From assembly GCA_900322165.1 (NCBI GenBank), contig ONYR01000202.1, positions 1 to 5,785 on the forward strand: a stretch of 5,785 nucleotides of DNA, given 5' to 3'. Made by a program: the position numbers and the translations under genes. How positions within the stretch are numbered: position 1 is the stretch's first letter; the number at the start of each line of letters is the position of its first letter. The notes under the pieces are model-generated. The model made no database searches, was not told where the DNA came from, and was given only the letters and a program-made list of their open reading frames with translations. Below, in pieces: positions 4,326-5,785 of this stretch. This DNA is from an uncultured Eubacteriales bacterium. Its GTDB lineage: Bacteria > Bacillota > Clostridia > Lachnospirales > Bianqueaceae.

Positions 4326-5785
4326 GTGGCAAAAAAGCCCCATATCATCATCTTCAACCCGGACGAGATGAGAGCGGACGTGATGAGTCATCTTGGCAAC
4401 CAAGCCATGAATACTCCGAACCTCGATAAGCTGGCGGCGGAGGAGGGCGTATCCTTCTCCCGGGCTTATTGTCAGAATCCGGTCTGTGTACCGAGCCGCT
4501 GCAGTTTTTTCACCGGCTTATATCCTCATGTGCGTGGCCACAGAACGATGGAATACCTGCTTCGTCCGGGTGAAGAGACACTGTTCAGTGAACTGAGACG
4601 TGGCGGGTATTACGTTTGGATGAATGCCCGCAACGACCTTTTGGCCGGAGAGATTCCCGGATGGGCTGACAGCCATGCGGATGAGATCTATTACGGCGGC
4701 AACGCGCCAAAAGCTCCCGGACCGGTCAGCGGGGTCGAGCGTGGCGCTAAAGGAACCAAATATTATTATTCCCATTTCAAAGGCGAGCTTGGGCTCGATG
4801 AAAACGGGAGAAACTATAACGGCGACGATGAAACCGTTGACGCAGCCATTAACGTCATCAAGAATCCTCCGACCGATAAGCCAATGTGCCTGTTTTTGGG
4901 ACTGCAGTTTCCGCATTGTCCCTACGGAGTGGAGGAGCCGTACTTCTCCGCGGTTGACCGCAGTAAGCTCCAGCCGAGAGTGAAACTGGAAGATTGCACG
5001 GGCAAATCGAGGATCATCGAAAGAATCCATGAATATGTCGGCATGGATGATTTCACGGAAGAAGAGTGGGACGAACTGAGAGCCGTCTATCAGGGCATGT
5101 GCCTGAAGATCGACGATCAGTTCGGCAGGTTGGTCGCGGCACTTAAGGAAGCGGGCATTTATGATGATACCGCGATTTTCTTCCTGAGCGACCACGGCGA
5201 CTTTGCCGGCGACTACGGCCTTCCGGAAAAAGCTCAGAACGCGTTTGAGGACTGCCTGACCCGTGTTCCGCTTTTGGTCAAACCTCCGAAGGGAGTCGAT
5301 TTTGAGCCCGGTATCAGCGATGCGCTGGCTGAACTGGTTGACTTTTACGCGACCGCGCTTGACTTCGCGGGCGTGGAGTCCAGCCACATTCATTTCGGAC
5401 GTTCTCTGAGACGGAACCTGAAGGAACACGACTATGTGAACCGCAAGTACGCGGCGAGTGAAGGCGGACGAATTCCCGAAGAAGTCCATTGCGATGAATA
5501 TCACAGCTTCCCGCCCGGAGTTCCGGAGACGATGGAATACTATCCGAAGATGAAGGCGCAGTCTGACCCGATCGCGCATTCCAAAGGCATCATGTTCCGC
5601 GGTGAGCGGTACAAATATATCAGCCGCGTTTCCAATCAGGACGAGCTCTACGATCTGCAGGAAGATCCGCAGGAGAAGCACAACCTGATTAACGATCCCG
5701 CTTACAAGGATATTGTTCGCGAGATGCAGTTTGATATGCTGAAGTGGCTCGAGGCAACGTCGGATATCGTTCCCTTTGAATACGA
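4326..5785 (+). CDS. Cys-type sulfatase (arylsulfatase superfamily), C-terminus cut by window edge
   Basis: This hydrolase is predicted to remove sulfate from a small sulfated substrate, perhaps a glycan. 486 residues are visible and the frame is open at the right edge. The sulfatase signature C-x-P-S-R lies at Cys54-Val-Pro-Ser-Arg58, followed by TGLYPHVRGH; Cys54 must be converted to formylglycine. The N-terminal metal site is Asp13-Glu14, in NPDEMRAD. SDHGD at 288-292 supplies the second metal pair (Asp289, His290). Lys302 and RVPLLV follow as in the family, and the C-terminal part has YKYISRVSNQDELYDLQEDP, the usual late sulfatase motif. Translation begins at GTG with AGGAGGTGA six bases upstream; an in-frame TGA in that site excludes a longer protein. 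There is no signal peptide: the fold begins at residue 5, so it is predicted cytoplasmic and its substrate must be imported. It is divergent from the AraC regulator. Phosphonate monoester hydrolase-like activity cannot be excluded; the substrate is unknown. Confidence 0.93.
   Translation, partial: MAKKPHIIIFNPDEMRADVMSHLGNQAMNTPNLDKLAAEEGVSFSRAYCQNPVCVPSRCSFFTGLYPHVRGHRTMEYLLRPGEETLFSELRRGGYYVWMNARNDLLAGEIPGWADSHADEIYYGGNAPKAPGPVSGVERGAKGTKYYYSHFKGELGLDENGRNYNGDDETVDAAINVIKNPPTDKPMCLFLGLQFPHCPYGVEEPYFSAVDRSKLQPRVKLEDCTGKSRIIERIHEYVGMDDFTEEEWDELRAVYQGMCLKIDDQFGRLVAALKEAGIYDDTAIFFLSDHGDFAGDYGLPEKAQNAFEDCLTRVPLLVKPPKGVDFEPGISDALAELVDFYATALDFAGVESSHIHFGRSLRRNLKEHDYVNRKYAASEGGRIPEEVHCDEYHSFPPGVPETMEYYPKMKAQSDPIAHSKGIMFRGERYKYISRVSNQDELYDLQEDPQEKHNLINDPAYKDIVREMQFDMLKWLEATSDIVPFEY

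Noticed and set aside
4518..5681. A 387-codon minus-strand open frame
   Set aside because: It is antisense to the sulfatase, which carries all the family motifs. A long shadow frame of this sort is expected from codon bias, and the translated product is not recognisable.

Overview
The window looks like chromosomal DNA from an anaerobic, fermentative bacterium, most likely of the Bacillota/Clostridia type. The evidence is a phosphofructokinase with the residues of the pyrophosphate-dependent class, strong AGGAGG-type ribosome binding sites, a cysteine-type sulfatase, a membrane-anchored AraC regulator of the kind common in gut Firmicutes, and an iron-sulfur-rich protein. Base composition is roughly balanced. 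The assignment is inference; no rRNA or other phylogenetic marker is present.

Layout from left to right. Positions 1-432 (minus) hold the N-terminal 144 residues of a PPi-dependent phosphofructokinase that runs off the left edge. It has its own near-consensus promoter at 520-549. The -35 of that promoter lies inside the terminator hairpin (537-586) that ends the next transcript. Positions 591-1736 (minus) encode a 381-residue cysteine-rich protein with two ferredoxin-like modules and a C-terminal zinc-ribbon-like motif. It lies 51 bases downstream of, and is probably cotranscribed with, a 728-residue membrane-bound AraC-family sensor/regulator (1788-3974, minus). A 351-base divergent intergenic region (3975-4325) carries three direct repeats with an exact 18-base period, three palindromes and candidate promoters for both directions. 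From 4326 (plus) a Cys-type sulfatase runs off the right edge with 486 residues visible.

Working model (inference): the sensor/regulator detects an extracellular ligand, probably a carbohydrate, and controls the divergent sulfatase and its own operon through the repeats in the shared intergenic region. The sulfatase has no signal peptide, so it would desulfate an imported substrate in the cytoplasm. It must be matured to formylglycine by an enzyme encoded elsewhere. The iron-sulfur protein is the least explained gene here. The phosphofructokinase is probably a separate transcription unit.

No RNA gene, insertion sequence, CRISPR array or attachment site was seen. I do not see a convincing wholly new system. 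The most unusual items are the periodic repeats, the terminator/promoter overlap and the regulator/iron-sulfur pairing.
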